Assembly: GCF_000006405.1 (NCBI RefSeq)
Contig: NW_003215453.1
Location: 281,361-345,360 of the forward strand
DNA length: 64,000 nucleotides
Direction of reading: 5' to 3'
Origin: Perkinsus marinus ATCC 50983
Taxonomy: Eukaryota; Perkinsozoa; Perkinsida; Perkinsidae
Part shown: piece after piece, positions 1 through 10,903 of the stretch
Numbering within the stretch: the first letter of the stretch is position 1
Layout: each line of letters starts with the position of its first letter
Notes under the pieces: model-generated
What the model saw: only the letters and a program-made list of their open reading frames with translations
Databases searched by the model: none
Told to the model about the DNA's origin: nothing
Translations under genes and position numbers: made by a program

Positions 1-99
1 AGCAGCCCCGTCTTCACACATATAAAATGTTACTTGCAGAGTATCACTTATTGAACCGCTCTAGTAATCACCCAACGAATGAGGCACACTTTTACGAGC

Positions 100-1058
100 T
101 TCAGCTTTTCCTTATCCTCTACTCAAGTTCAGACCAAAATCAGCAGCACCGTGATTAAGATCGTCTGCATACAAAAAACCTCGTATGAGGAATCTATCAC
201 ATGGAACGTTACGTCGTAGAAAATCGTATAGTTTATCATCCAGCCTTGACAAATCTACGTAATTATTAATCACTAATCAGTAAAAGTCCAGTCTAATAAG
301 GTATTACGATCAGTTGAAGGATATTGTTGAGATATAGCAGTGAACGTTCTTTGCAACAATGTAATGTAACATGTAAAAGAAGTCTGGTCTAATGCATCAT
401 GAGGCTTAAATAAATACTTATGGAGAGGAGAAGCAACGTTAGTGTCGTAAAAAGCAGCACGACCGAAAAATAAATGAGTGTTTATCCATACTAGTCGATT
501 AAGCTTCTCATTATTATCAAACGACAAGTTTACTTAATACACATCGTTATCTTGAGGAATGCCACTTAGATCATCTTTTGGTCTCTTCGTATCATTGTAA
601 AAGTCTCGAGTTGCAAAGACAATGTTATGATCATCATAGTTAAGGAATACTGGCGGGATGTTAACAGGAGTTGTCAACAAGAAATTCCAAAACTTAGACA
701 TATGAGTTGTATCATGGTTGAACTTGCCACCCGCAGGAAGGCACAAGGAATCATTAGTCCAAAATTCCTTGTCCACAAGCACTCGTATAAACGGCTGTTT
801 ATATCTTCTTAGAGGATAAAAGATTCTTCTATCCTCGTCGACAATGTCAGCACGATTGAGTTTCAACAGCATGCTGCTTTCAACGTATTTACGAAACTCT
901 TTAGCTATAATACAATAAGCAATTCCAGACTTCAAACCCATTTCTTGCGGTAAATTGAGATAATCTACGTTCAAAGAATTGCTGATGTACAACCGTTTGC
1001 ATACTTTCAGCCGTAGATTTTTCACTCGCCTGATTGACGACCTAATATACCAAAACAT
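100..1058 (-). pseudogene. Interrupted reading frame, possibly reverse-transcriptase-derived
   Basis: One minus-strand frame stays open from 1058 to 273 (about 260 codons) except for a single in-frame TAA at 531-533, between the residues DNDVY and VNLSF. A further open stretch in another frame (about 264 to 110) contains FLYADDL near 160-171, which resembles the YxDD box of reverse transcriptases. Only about ten residues separate it from a GLNLS segment, fewer than in typical RTs. I do not recognise the rest. It could be a decayed retroelement, or a host gene with an intron across the stop. No LTRs or inverted repeats were seen around it. Confidence 0.3.
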
Positions 1059-1317
1059 TGTATATGCGATGAGAAAAAAATAAGTACGGTACGCTGAGGA
1101 GTTATTTCACGGTTCCGTAATTCGCTTAATCGTTCGCCCTTTGTTGCACACCTTGCATAATGCGATAAACTTTGGACCAACTTTCTAAGGAAAACCGAAT
1201 CGACAAGTAGGCCGTAGTATTTGATAATTTTGGTGACTTGTTGTGATCAGACGAGGCCCGTGTTTGTCCAAATTTGGTGGACGCAAGAGGACAGTGACCT
1301 ATTTTGAAATATTTGGT

Positions 1318-1360
1318 TTCCTGGGAAAATAGTATTTAAAATACTGTATTTTCCCAGGAA
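1318..1360. repeat. Hairpin, 14 bp perfect arms
   Basis: Arms 1318-1331 (TTCCTGGGAAAATA) and 1347-1360 are exact reverse complements, and the loop contains a further GTATTT/AAATAC pairing. It lies in non-coding DNA about 130 bp outside the left copy of the inverted-repeat pair. Confidence 0.8.
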
Positions 1361-1492
1361 GAAAAACCCATGGAATTGAAATTAGTACCATTTGGTTAGT
1401 AACAAATTCTTAGGTTTCGACAGGATAATCCTGTCAGGATTGGCCTCGTTAAGGTTATAGTAGTCTTGCTGAGATTGGGAAACCGTAAATGT

Positions 1493-1622
1493 CGTTGTCG
1501 CATAACTCTCCGCCGGTGTTGAGGAACTCCTCGCCGACATGCGGTGACCAATAACACGACACTAAGATCTTGAGCCAAGATGGCTACGGAACCTCAATGC
1601 TAGAGGCTTACTACGAGAAGCG
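1493..1622 (+). repeat. Left copy of a 130 bp inverted-repeat pair
   Basis: This segment is matched, in reverse complement and with only a handful of differences, by 4105-4234. The shared core includes CGCCGACATGCGGTGACC and GAGCCAAGATGGCTAC. The pair encloses about 2.5 kb with two unrecognised plus-strand reading frames. A shorter related piece lies at about 3210-3245, and the GCCATCTTGGCTCAAG core recurs at about 36066. This suggests a dispersed element, but I could not define its ends or a target duplication. Confidence 0.75.
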
Positions 1623-1747
1623 TAGATGAAAACGTAAATACGTCAAAATACGTCACAGTCGTCGGTATCTTAACTTGCTGAGGAGGTGGCTCGAACTTGC
1701 GGGGGATATATTGGCGCTATTATCATGGTAAAAATGGAGACCGTTTT

Positions 1748-1834
1748 CTAACTAGGATTTACCTGGTAAACCCTAGTTAGATTTGTTTCTTTAGTTTACC
1801 AACATAAGGTTGGTAAACTTTACCAACCTTATGT
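1748..1834. repeat. Two consecutive hairpins
   Basis: Positions 1748-1763 and 1765-1780 pair with one mismatch (CTAACTAGG against CCTAGTTAG). Positions 1802-1817 and 1819-1834 are a perfect 16 bp inverted repeat around one base (ACATAAGGTTGGTAAA). A third overlapping palindrome (TTTACCAAC...GTTGGTAAA) lies at 1795-1817. All fall inside the region bounded by the 130 bp inverted repeats. Confidence 0.8.
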
Positions 1835-2647
1835 ATACAGACGCGAGAATCTTTCAAGAAATTTATTTTATCCTATCTCATTATTGTCCGGTTCTATTAC
1901 CTCGGAGGGGCTTTTGGACAATTTCAATGTCTCGTTGACTCAATAGGTTTTAGTTTTCGCGAATGGCCGACTATGACTTGTGTGGAGGAGGAAAGTAATG
2001 GTAATAATCGGATTGGGAGTGTTGGTTTCTGGCTTAGCAAGTCGATGATGAGATAGTATTTCCCTCTTTGTGGTAGAGACATGAGTACAGTACGAGTAAC
2101 TTGGGAAGTGAGGAAGCTTATGAACCTGTTGGCGCAGTTATGACGTGGAAAAAAATTATGACTTGCTCAGTTATGATGTTGATTTATAACAACATATGTC
2201 GTATTAGAAGTATAAATTTTATAATGAATATATATGATATAGTGGAAGTAGTGTTTCTTTTCGTGGTGGAGACTCCACCGTGGAGTTCAATCGGTTCAAT
2301 CACCATGTTGTTATATAACATTATGTGTTATATAATTGGTATGAGTTACATGTGATATAAGTTATGTTATGAACTATAAGAATATCAATATATTCATGTT
2401 ACATAAGATTTGCGATAAAAATATATGTTACATGAGTTCTGTAACATATTTTTATATATTAGTGCCCTTTTCATCACGCTGATAGCAGTTCAGTATAGAA
2501 GTATTACTGTGAACTTGGTAGTTACGGAATAAGCCGCCACGCTCTGGTATATGTAGGGAAACAAATTCACATATATAGTCTCTGTATAAATTCGGCCGGA
2601 AATGTCTCAAACACATGTAACATAAGAACTATGTTACATATAGTTAT

Positions 2648-3178
2648 ATGTTCTCTTATTTTGATTTCCCATTAGGTTTGAGCTCGTCATTCGCTACTCT
2701 AGATGAGCTTATCACCAGCAATTCATCGTTTGGGTCGTATCGGGATTTTTTGAAACACTTGCATTTCCTCAATGCAGTTTGGGTGGGATTCTGTATAGCT
2801 CTGCCACCACTGGTGTATCACGGCATGCCTCTTTCTACGGAGGTGAAATTGGCTGTATGTGTGATATCGATCACCTGGGCGAGCGCTCTTTACGTTCGGT
2901 ATGAGCTGATGGTATCAAGGAGGTTTATGGGCGACTCGGCGGCGGAGAATTTGTGGAATTCGTTGGCGTTGGTTGGGTTACGTATTGAGCTTCCGTTCGA
3001 CTGTCTTTTCATTACTGTGTGTTACGAGATCCACAGTGGATTGTGTATGGCTGGTGCAGCGGGGATGGGGATGAGTCTAGTGGTGGGTATACGGAAGGTC
3101 GCGGGTTCGAATCGCACACGTTTTTATGATGGCGTATCATTCGCCACAAATTTCAGTAACGGTTGTGACGTGTTTTGA
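2648..3178 (+). CDS. Unrecognised membrane-protein-like reading frame
   Basis: An open frame of 176 codons. Two or three hydrophobic stretches (about residues 42-58, 67-85 and 130-148) suggest membrane segments. I recognise no family. The last third contains VAGSNRTRF, which arises from a tRNA T-arm-like sequence (GGTTCGAAT) at about 3105; this suggests a non-coding insertion or an intron there. No splice model was resolved, so the true 3' end is uncertain. It lies inside the 1493/4105 inverted-repeat pair and may belong to that element. Confidence 0.3.
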   Translation: MFSYFDFPLGLSSSFATLDELITSNSSFGSYRDFLKHLHFLNAVWVGFCIALPPLVYHGMPLSTEVKLAVCVISITWASALYVRYELMVSRRFMGDSAAENLWNSLALVGLRIELPFDCLFITVCYEIHSGLCMAGAAGMGMSLVVGIRKVAGSNRTRFYDGVSFATNFSNGCDVF

Positions 3179-3256
3179 CGTATATTCTAGAGTATTGAGA
3201 TCGTTGAGCACGTAGTCTCGTAGTAAGTCTCGAGTATTGAGGTTCCGTCCAAGTAT

Positions 3257-4056
3257 GTGGGATTTAGTCTCATCACTAGCTCCACGGCGTGGAGTCCACG
3301 CAGGCTAAAGCGTCGATATGTGAGTAATTTCGAGCAGTGCAAGAAGTTGGGCATAAAGAATGGTTTCGCTCTTGAGAACGAAGGACACTTAGTGCCATGG
3401 GAGGATATTGGTATGTTGTTCTCTCGCTTCCACGAGTCGTCTATTACACTATAAGAGAAGTATAGGTGGCAAGCTATTGCTAATGAGTTCAATGAGTTAT
3501 TGCCAAATTTCTTCTTAAAGAACTTGTTTGTACTCTTTTCTATATACTCACACTGCATGTACGGAAATACATTGAAGAAGCTATTTGCAACGGCACCGTG
3601 GTGATATACGGGTCTGGTAAAGTACAAGCTTCTGATCTTCTAAAGGCTGTTGGTGATGCTGTGAGGTATTCACCACACAACGGCCTATATGGTACTCTAA
3701 CGCGGTGGAAACAGTCAAATATTAGTTACATGGTATTTGCTATTGGACGTTCTGCTGGTCACTTCAACAAGGAGGAGATAGCCAGTAGAACAAAAGATGT
3801 CGACTTTCTAACATTCCCTGCTGACTCAACTTTTGGGCTATGGCCTCATCATGCTTTCTTGAGCAAAGTGCGCGAGAAGATAGATCAGTTATTTGATATG
3901 CTGAACTTCTCATATGATCTACGTACATATTGGACTGAGCGTGCATTGTGGGAATCTGCGGGCTATGGTGATAGGAAAGTTACTCAACACTTCAGAAGTG
4001 GTAACACTGAAGAGGTCAGGACACGCAGGTGCACATCAATGGAGTCACTCCATTGA
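3257..4056 (+). CDS. Unrecognised coding-like region, probably spliced or decayed
   Basis: Three blocks look like coding sequence but lie in different frames: 3257-3454 (65 codons, mixed charge), about 3455-3590 (contains YRWQAIANEFNELLPNF), and 3598-4056 (152 codons, with WKQSNISYMVFAIGRSAGHF and LTFPADSTFGLWPHHAFLSK). Residue composition and spacing look protein-like, and short introns could join the blocks, but I could not assign clean splice sites. No family recognised. It ends about 50 bp before the right copy of the inverted repeat. Confidence 0.35.
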
Positions 4057-4104
4057 TGTTCTCGCTTTTCCCTATAGAGCGAAGCGTATGGTTCTTGGAA
4101 CCTG

Positions 4105-4234
4105 CGCTTCTCGTAGTAAGTCTCTAGCATTGAGGTTCTGTAGCCATCTTGGCTCAAGATCTTAGTGTCGTGTTATTGGTCACCGCATGTCGGCGAGGGG
4201 TTCCTCAACACCGGCTGAGAGTCATGCGACAACG
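4105..4234 (-). repeat. Right copy of the 130 bp inverted-repeat pair
   Basis: Reverse complement of 1493-1622, described there. Differences are scattered single bases, for example CTCTCAGCC against CTCTCCGCC. Confidence 0.75.
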
Positions 4235-6501
4235 GTGTCAGTCGAATTCATCATCCATAAGAATACGTTTGTTCGTGGTGAAATATCTCTCACCCCAATC
4301 GCCGATTCGGATACGATTATCAGGTTCATTATTTGGTATTGAATTGTTGTTTGGCGCGTTCGGATTTCGACGGTCAACTACCAAAAGGGTTGGGTTTTGT
4401 GGCGATGGATCAGTTTATTATAGCAGAGGCAGTGTGGAGGAAATATGAGACTAACGCAACGACTAGAATACACCAATGTCCGGGGTTAAGGAAGGCTACA
4501 ATATCTCCCAACGGGGTAATAAGGCGCAAAAAATCGAAAATGAAAAACCGAAAACTCTCCAATTTTTCCGGGGATTTTTCGGAAAGTTTCCGATTTGGAA
4601 TTCCTAGACATTCATCTGGAGTATGACAAGAGTTTATAAATACGTTCTAGGTGTTGGATCTGAAGGTGGTGACGCGGATGATGTTGTTGACCACTCCTCA
4701 ACTTGCCGTTCAGCTACTCTTCCTCTCACAGAATCACACATCTGCAACGCCTTCTATTCGCATGGCTGTGGTGGTCATTACGATCATTGGGATTGGTAGT
4801 ATCTTGCTTGGGTGCTGGAAAATGTTCTTACGACTACCGTATTTCTTCTATGGTGAGGGGCGGAGCGAAGCATTGCGGGAATTGCCGATTTTGGATGCTG
4901 GATTGCCGAAGGTTGTTATTGGCAGGAGAGGTAGTAGTATCATTTTATCATTTTGTGCCACGTGCTGTGAGGCTTGAAATCTAACTTGTGATTACGGCGC
5001 GCGAAATCTGTGAGCCAAATTTAGGAACTCCGTCAGCGAGTGAACGGCGAGATGAGGAGGGGCTGATGGACTTCAGTGCTTTTGACAGTTTCCCTGCATG
5101 ATTTCGTCGTGAAATATAAGAGTGTTGGGTTGAGTGTTGTCATAGGAGCATTCAAAACTGTTCCAAAGTTCATTCAAAACTGCGCAGTGCGCACATTGTA
5201 GGATACCCGAGGATACCATTCCCATGCTCGGTCACCCTATCAGCAAAAGGCGACGAAAAAAATGTCACGTACGTCGTACTCGTCGAGTAAATGTGGAAGT
5301 ACGGTAGGCTGCTAGCCTATCGTGCTTCCACAGACTCACTCTTTTCTTGGTCTAGGATAGTTTATCGTGGCCAAAGTTCGTTTTAAACGACTGTATTTTA
5401 CCGCGTGAGTGTCATAAATATTGGCAATATTGATAGCATCAAATTGATACCAGCTGCATACAGTATGAGTTATACTGGATCGGAGCCCGACCACTCCTAC
5501 ACCACGGCGAGGAGCCAGGACCTCTGGGAGGCTTTTATTCAACTCAATCCGACTCAAGAGGTAGGATGAGAAACTGGAAAAAGTGCAAACCGATAAATCG
5601 AAGCCGGACAATGACAATCATTTCCGACAATGAATTGAATTTCAATGCAATTCTAATGTGAATTTCACATTTCAGGAACGGTGTTGCAATTTCATCGATA
5701 ACCCTGCAGCTAGACCACTTTTGGTCCGAACGAGACGATGTTGCAGATGCTGAATGTTCGAGTGAGTCGAACAGTCATTGCTCATGAGATCGTCCGATCA
5801 ATTTCCTGATACCGCAGGGGATTTCCTACCATGTCGGTTTGCCAGTACGTGAAGTGAACCTGCGTAATTACTAGTAGTAATTTACTACAGGTTGCGGGTC
5901 TCGACGTCAATGAGGGCGTGTGATGATCTCAGATCGTCATGATCTGATCATTGATCCGCCTTGCACCCGCGAACACCAAGACATCATAAGTTATGATTCA
6001 TAGTGTCTGTTCAAGCGTGACGGCTCAGATATACAAGTTACCAACTCCGGAGTTTACCAATTAACATGCACTGTTAGAGCTCAAGTCAGGAGCGTCTGAT
6101 GATTGTTGGTTGGCTATCAAGGCTCAGCTATAAGTGATCCATGAGAATCACAGCTGAGAACAACCTTCCCAAAAACTCAATATTTTCCACCCGAGAGCAA
6201 GTCGCTTCCGTCACACTCGATGAAAATCAAGCGTGAAATCTGCGAGGATGCCTGGGAATGATCGAAAGATGATAAGAGATTGTACGAACGAATGAGTAAT
6301 GGATAATTCGTCAAAGCTCTAAAATACTCACTGAGAAGACCAATGATGATATGCGTAACCATTGAGGTGTCGACGGCACCATATCGTCGAGGTTTCCACA
6401 GCTAAAGGAGAAGCGTCAAGGAGTATCAGACACCCTCTTCTAAATAGTATTAAGCTGAAGCAAATCGTAGGACGAGAGTTCCGGGACTTGCTGAGTGCAC
6501 A
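4235..6501. other. No assigned gene
   Basis: Several short open frames occur. Positions 4651-4977 (plus) contain a hydrophobic stretch VVVITIIGIGSILLGCW that could be one membrane-spanning exon. Nothing could be joined into a gene. A 17 bp perfect palindrome (AATTACTAGTAGTAATT) lies near 5866-5882. The segment around 6230-6400 resembles 9020-9230 on the same strand (shared 'atgcctgggaRtRatcga' and 'caccatatcg'), as if from two decayed relatives. Confidence 0.4.
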
Positions 6502-6918
6502 TTATTCGTGTTTCAGCGTCATATCTATTCCGGAGACCGTCACCAACACAGTCTTCTTCGCTTCATCGTAGTCCATTTGTACGAGATCCGTTCCCTCGAG
6601 ATTCGCGTATTTCGGGCATCTTTGTGTGAAGGAGTTTAGGAATGCTTTCCATTTGGGTGTTGGAGTCAAACTCCCCGGTACAGTAGCCTGCACTTCGTAG
6701 TACGTCGCCTCCTTCTTTGTGACAGGGAAAGTCCTCTCAGTCGGTCTCGCGCCCGACCCACAAGAAAAACCAATCTTCACCTTTTCAGCACCGTTGGAGA
6801 ATGTATACACCAACTTCAGATAACCATAGGACTGCTCGGTCCCAGAGTATGAACCATGCGGATCTTGGGCTAGGGCAAGGCATGAGATGAAGATGGATTG
6901 GAGATAACGGATCAGCAT
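6502..6918 (-). CDS. Small predicted secreted protein
   Basis: A 138-residue frame, uninterrupted, ending in TAA at 6502-6504. I chose the ATG at 6918 because it begins an N-terminus with a hydrophobic core (YLQSIFISCLALA) followed by a likely signal-peptidase site before QDPHGSYSG. The open frame extends about 31 codons further upstream, but those lack signal-peptide character. The mature part is about 117 residues with a few cysteines (FSCGSGARP, QRCPKYAN) and alternating beta-like segments (YLKLVYTF, KVKIGFSC, YYEVQATV, KTVLVTVSG). This pattern suggests a small beta-rich extracellular domain. No family recognised. It may belong to a lineage-specific secreted family; decayed-looking relatives lie at about 6.2 and 9.1 kb. 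Confidence 0.6.
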   Translation of the reverse strand: MLIRYLQSIFISCLALAQDPHGSYSGTEQSYGYLKLVYTFSNGAEKVKIGFSCGSGARPTERTFPVTKKEATYYEVQATVPGSLTPTPKWKAFLNSFTQRCPKYANLEGTDLVQMDYDEAKKTVLVTVSGIDMTLKHE

Positions 6919-7058
6919 GTATGTTGGAGAAAAAACTCTGAGTAGCGAGGTATAGGATGGTATAGTATACCATCCAAGGAGAAGACTGATGCCACAGGCT
7001 GCAACAGTCAATCCCCTCCTTGCGGCTCATAAGGACTAAAATTCAGATGCACGCCAGC

Positions 7059-7079
7059 GGCGCGGCGTGACGCCGCGCC
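7059..7079. repeat. GC-rich perfect palindrome beside an LTR element
   Basis: GGCGCGGCGT at 7059-7068 pairs with ACGCCGCGCC at 7070-7079 around a single G. It ends 7 bp before the target duplication of the LTR element. The function is unknown; it may have helped attract the insertion. Confidence 0.8.
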
Positions 7080-7091
7080 ACACGCGCCATG

Positions 7092-7223
7092 TGTTAGGTT
7101 ACTAGCCATATGGAACGCAATAGGTAACAGCTTGAGAGGGTTGCATAATAACTATGGTTGCTCATTGCACCAAATAGCGTAATCGATAAGCTACAGCTAT
7201 AACAGGGCGGGCGAACCTTAACA
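7092..7223 (-). repeat. 3' LTR (relative to element coding strand)
   Basis: 132 bp, near-identical to 8719-8850; the only difference seen is CAGCTATAAC here against CAGATATAAC there. Bounded outside by CCATG. Confidence 0.9.
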
Positions 7224-7343
7224 CTTGCCCCCCCCCCCTCGAGAACAAGAAAAGAAAAAAAAAGAAAAAAACGGAAGGACGAAGATTCCAGAATAAGAGA
7301 TTAGCGGGATAATACTGCAACCCAATGAGATAGTATCGACAGC

Positions 7344-8470
7344 CTAAAGCAGTGAGTAATGCTCGCTGAGTAGGATGTGATAGGTAATGCACATACTAGA
7401 ATTTCTGTACTCTAGGCAACCCTGGTAATAGTTTAAGGCGATCTGCTTTGAGTTGTATAGGGACAGCGTTGACACCAGTACCACCAAATTGGTGGCACCA
7501 ATACGTCGGATAGAGAAGACATCGGGTCTAACTTCCTCTAGAACCTCATAATGGCCTTCATATGCCGGATCCAACTTGCCAGCTCTCTCCGATCTGCGCG
7601 CCACAACCGAGCCTTGCTGAAAACGTGGGGAATGATCGGGCGGGAAAGGGTAGACAAAGGAGTCCAAGGACTTGTAGTCGTTGCGTAAGGGGCAATGATG
7701 TTGAACCTTGAATAAGACATCATAAGGAGCAGTTTTAGTTGTAGAATTAGGGACATGGTTAATGCGATTAACGACTTGGTCGTAATGGGCAGTCCAATCC
7801 AGTACACCAGTAGAAGCAATGCAGGCTCTCAACCCATCGTGAAATGTTCGATTGTGACGCTCAATAGCCGAGTTGGACTCAGGTGCATAAAGAGGTACCG
7901 CAGCTTGCACAATATTACGTTGCATGCACCAAGAAGTGAATTGTAGCTGGAAGGCTTTATCATTGTCATGCATAATTATTCGTGGGTACATTCCATAGCT
8001 TCTCGCCCAATCTTCCAGCGCAGAGCATGCAGCAATAGTAGAAGGAGAAATGATAGGATATACCCGAAAGAACCGGCTATGTAAGCATGTAATGGTAACA
8101 GCATAAGGATAAGCAGTATCCAGTTCCTGGTAAACTCGATCCACACTGTTGGTAATGTTCCAGCGATGGTTAAACCATAGTTCGGTGAACCTTAGTTTAT
8201 CGGCGATCGATAGTCCAGCACCATGATTAGCCTCTAGATAACTTAGTAGCTCTCTGGTATGGCGCTCTTGTAGGCATACTTGCGTGAGAAACCTCCACGT
8301 GTTGATCTCAGATAAAGCGGTAAGGCGAGCAGCGGCTGCAACCTTATATAAGAAGGCTTTCGCTGGGCGTAGATCAGAGGAGCCTTTCCACTTAGCCGAA
8401 TCTGGGGGTTGAAGTCGAAGAACACCAGCAAGAGCTCTACCATCTTCATCATCGTTGTCCAGAGCGGCGT
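7344..8470 (-). CDS. Retroelement integrase and connecting region
   Basis: One minus-strand frame stays open from about 8470 (just after a TAG that abuts a C6 run) to about 7344. The C-terminal two thirds is a retroviral-type integrase core. It shows LDTAYPYAVTITCLHSRF near the first catalytic Asp position, MHDNDKAFQ (second Asp), and APESNSAIERHNRTFHDGL (Glu about 35 residues later, with the usual N-x-x-x-E-R-x-N-R context). A C-terminal tail follows with a chromatin- or DNA-binding-like segment (GKLDPAYEGHYEVLEEV). The upstream stretch (SAKWKGSSDL, WRFLTQVCLQERHTRELLSYLE) is pol-like linker I cannot assign. Family: Ty3/Gypsy-like by the integrase, tentatively. Confidence 0.75.
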
Positions 8471-8745
8471 CGAGCAGAACGGGGGGCTACCGGACACAGA
8501 GGCAACTGAGCTTAATGCACGCTGTGAGTGATGGGCTTGCTTAAGGAGGCGTAGTAAGTCCACCTTCTGTTGAAGTGTGGCCTCACGTGGCAATGCTGAG
8601 GTAACGTCGGCAGCAGTGACAAATTCAAGGTCTGAACTTCAGACTCTGAAGGATCACGTAATTGCAGAGCTTGCAGCAGTGGGGCAAAGGGTTCTTGAAG
8701 CACGGGTTCTTCACCACTTGTTAGGTTACTAGCCATATGGAACGC
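8466..8745 (-). CDS. Short gag-like frame starting inside the 5' LTR
   Basis: An ATG inside the right LTR (about 8736, reading MASNLTSGEEPVL) opens a frame that runs through the LTR boundary and the putative primer-binding site. A second minus frame (8593-8466, EATLQQKVDLLRLLKQ...SVSGSPP) covers the next part. It reaches a CCCCCC run at about 8485-8490, where a shift of one frame would enter the integrase frame (VLLDAALDNDDEDGRAL). Either frameshifts are used in expression, or the element is damaged. No nucleocapsid zinc knuckle was seen. Confidence 0.45.
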
Positions 8746-8850
8746 AATAGGTAACAGCTTGAGAGGGTTGCATAATAACTATGGTTGCTCATTGCACCAA
8801 ATAGCGTAATCGATAAGCTACAGATATAACAGGGCGGGCGAACCTTAACA
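8719..8850 (-). repeat. 5' LTR (relative to element coding strand)
   Basis: Partner of 7092-7223, followed outside by the CCATG target duplication at 8851-8855. Confidence 0.9.
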
Positions 8851-8855
8851 CCATG

Positions 8856-10903
8856 CGCCCCACTTCACGCCGTGGTGACGTGGGTCTTCAAAGCGAGGAC
8901 AAAATTTCCAACATTGTTGACACATAAGTAAAGCAAGATTCGACAAAGTACGGCACCTCCCGAATACTCAGTTTTTTCTGAAGAGCCATTTGCTTTTGTC
9001 AAGCTTGAGAGGGAAAACAAGCAGTGGAATCTCCAAGAATGCCTGGGAGTAATCGAGAGATGAACGAGAGACTGCACCGTACAGTATCTCATATAATTTG
9101 TACGGATAACTGGAACGATTTACATTACCATGAACGGATCAACAAGACACTGAAAATACTTACTGAAAAAACTTAAGTATAGCAATTGAGCAGTCGGCGA
9201 CACCATATCGCCAAGGTTACCAAACAATGACACGACATAGGGAACCGTTTTGCCCCGAGCTTGTCCAGTTCGTTTATCGGCTCTGCGGAATAGAGTACTT
9301 CTATAGCCAGCTTGCCTCAAGCTCAAGTTATTTATTGTGATCCACAATGCCTTGCGATTCCTCGAGTTCTCCCCCAGTGTCCTGACGAGTCGGCAGCGAC
9401 GATACCATCACTAAACTACGATTTCCCATCATTCACTGTTAGTATCATTCTCACCGGCTCTGAGGTGTTTCACAAATTGTGAATCACAATGCTGCTGTTA
9501 TCCCAGACTGGGATTCCCAGTAACAATAGATATTGGTTCGGTCTTATGATTAACCCCATAAAAGAGGCTCTTCGAACGATCGCTGTGTGTTAAGCTGTTC
9601 AACTTGAATATATTCTATCACGATCCATGAGTAATTGCCGTTCAACTCGATCACGGCGGTCATCGTCATGCAACACTCGACAGCTACTTCCAACTGGATG
9701 ATTACGAATCGTAGTCATCGTCCAGTCGGTCGTAGTCTACGGTCGAATGTTACATTCATGCGGTTCATTCACACAGTGCGAACTAAGCCGTTATGCAATT
9801 CACGTTTCTGCGATAACTCGGAAGAGTCACTAATGACCTTTTTTTGAGGGACAAAATGATAAAAATAGTAAAGAGCGATTGACAACGTTTCAGAACCGTT
9901 TCGTCACTGTTGAGAGCTCATATGAGCTTCAGGTTGACACAATATATTTCATATCGTCTTACCAACACACGCATCGGATCTCATCGGGATTTCAACTAAC
10001 AAATCTCTCACCTGCTTCCTGGAATTCGCTGAAACTTTCGAAAATTCCACGAAATTTACTGAAATTTTCTGAACCCAAGTTCGGAGAAATGAGAGAATTT
10101 CAGCTCTAACCTTGATCTGATACTTCAAAACCACATAAAAATTTTCCTGGAATTTTTCAACACAACAACCCTCCGCGAATATTCCATACCGCAATTCCAC
10201 CACTTCAAACCCGTCCTCTTCACCATTTTCACATTCTCATTTGACACACATAAGCATCCTTCAACTCTTTATTCGCTCTTCCTTGTTACGCCGAATTCCC
10301 ATACGGCTAGACAAGCATTTATTTTCCCAGCCACTGAGGCCAACATTCGATCATTGTCGTCATCATCAACAGTGTTCCACGAAATGGAGATATCAATTAT
10401 TGGGAAATACGATATCACATATTCAGTGAATTAGATATATTTAGCCTGATCATGTGAGATGCAAAATAGCAGTGTTGGAATAGGAATATGTGTTCGCTCT
10501 CCTCAGCTGAGCACAGGAGTTCCCAAAGCTAATTATAGAAGTGTACATTAACCAATGAGAATGTCCAAAATTTCATGAAAATTTCCATATTGTCACCAAC
10601 ACACGCAGTTAACCATGTGCATATTTCACCCCACACTGCAAAATGAACCACGGCATAGATCGATCCCATCGCAACGCAACGCTGGGATTTCGCCATCTCC
10701 ATTTCCTCTGAAAAACTTGCAAATCTTGAACCATCTTGCATTTCCTCAACGTCACTATGCTAAGGCTACAGAACTATGAAACCTATAGAGAACGCTCCCC
10801 CTTTTCTATCTCGTGCATCGTATAAGTCGTTTTGGTATTCTCCCCGGTTCGCCCTCGATTATCTTTGTATCAGTCAGTGTTTTACTTGCATTCAAATAAC
10901 AGC
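8856..10903. other. No assigned gene
   Basis: Only short frames occur. The segment at 9020-9230 resembles 6230-6400. A short stretch near 9770-9850 (acagtgcgaactaagccgtt, then a T run and TTGAGG) is shared with 12695-12740. Single degenerate copies of the 61 bp repeat (ctgagctc...aggagt) lie at about 10470-10640. Confidence 0.4.

Larger units (their letters stand above)
1059..2647. other. AT-rich non-coding stretch with hairpins
   Basis: No convincing gene. Reading frames are short and low in complexity. The stretch holds several strong inverted repeats (listed separately) and the left copy of a 130 bp inverted-repeat pair. Between 2400 and 2640 there are further small palindromes built on TGTTAC/GTAACA. 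Confidence 0.5.
7092..8850 (-). mobile_element. Compact LTR retrotransposon with integrase, lacking a full pol
   Basis: The 132 bp LTRs at 7092-7223 and 8719-8850 differ at one position. They start TGTTAGG, end CCTTAACA, and are flanked by the 5 bp target duplication CCATG (7087-7091 and 8851-8855). The coding strand is minus. Just inside the right (5') LTR, TGGTGAAGAACCCG looks like a tRNA primer-binding site: its complement ends in CCA. Just inside the left (3') LTR is a purine tract (GAG followed by a run of G). The internal part is only about 1.5 kb, so there is no room for protease, reverse transcriptase and RNase H. Near-identical LTRs imply recent insertion. The element probably relies on a relative for mobility. 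Confidence 0.9.
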
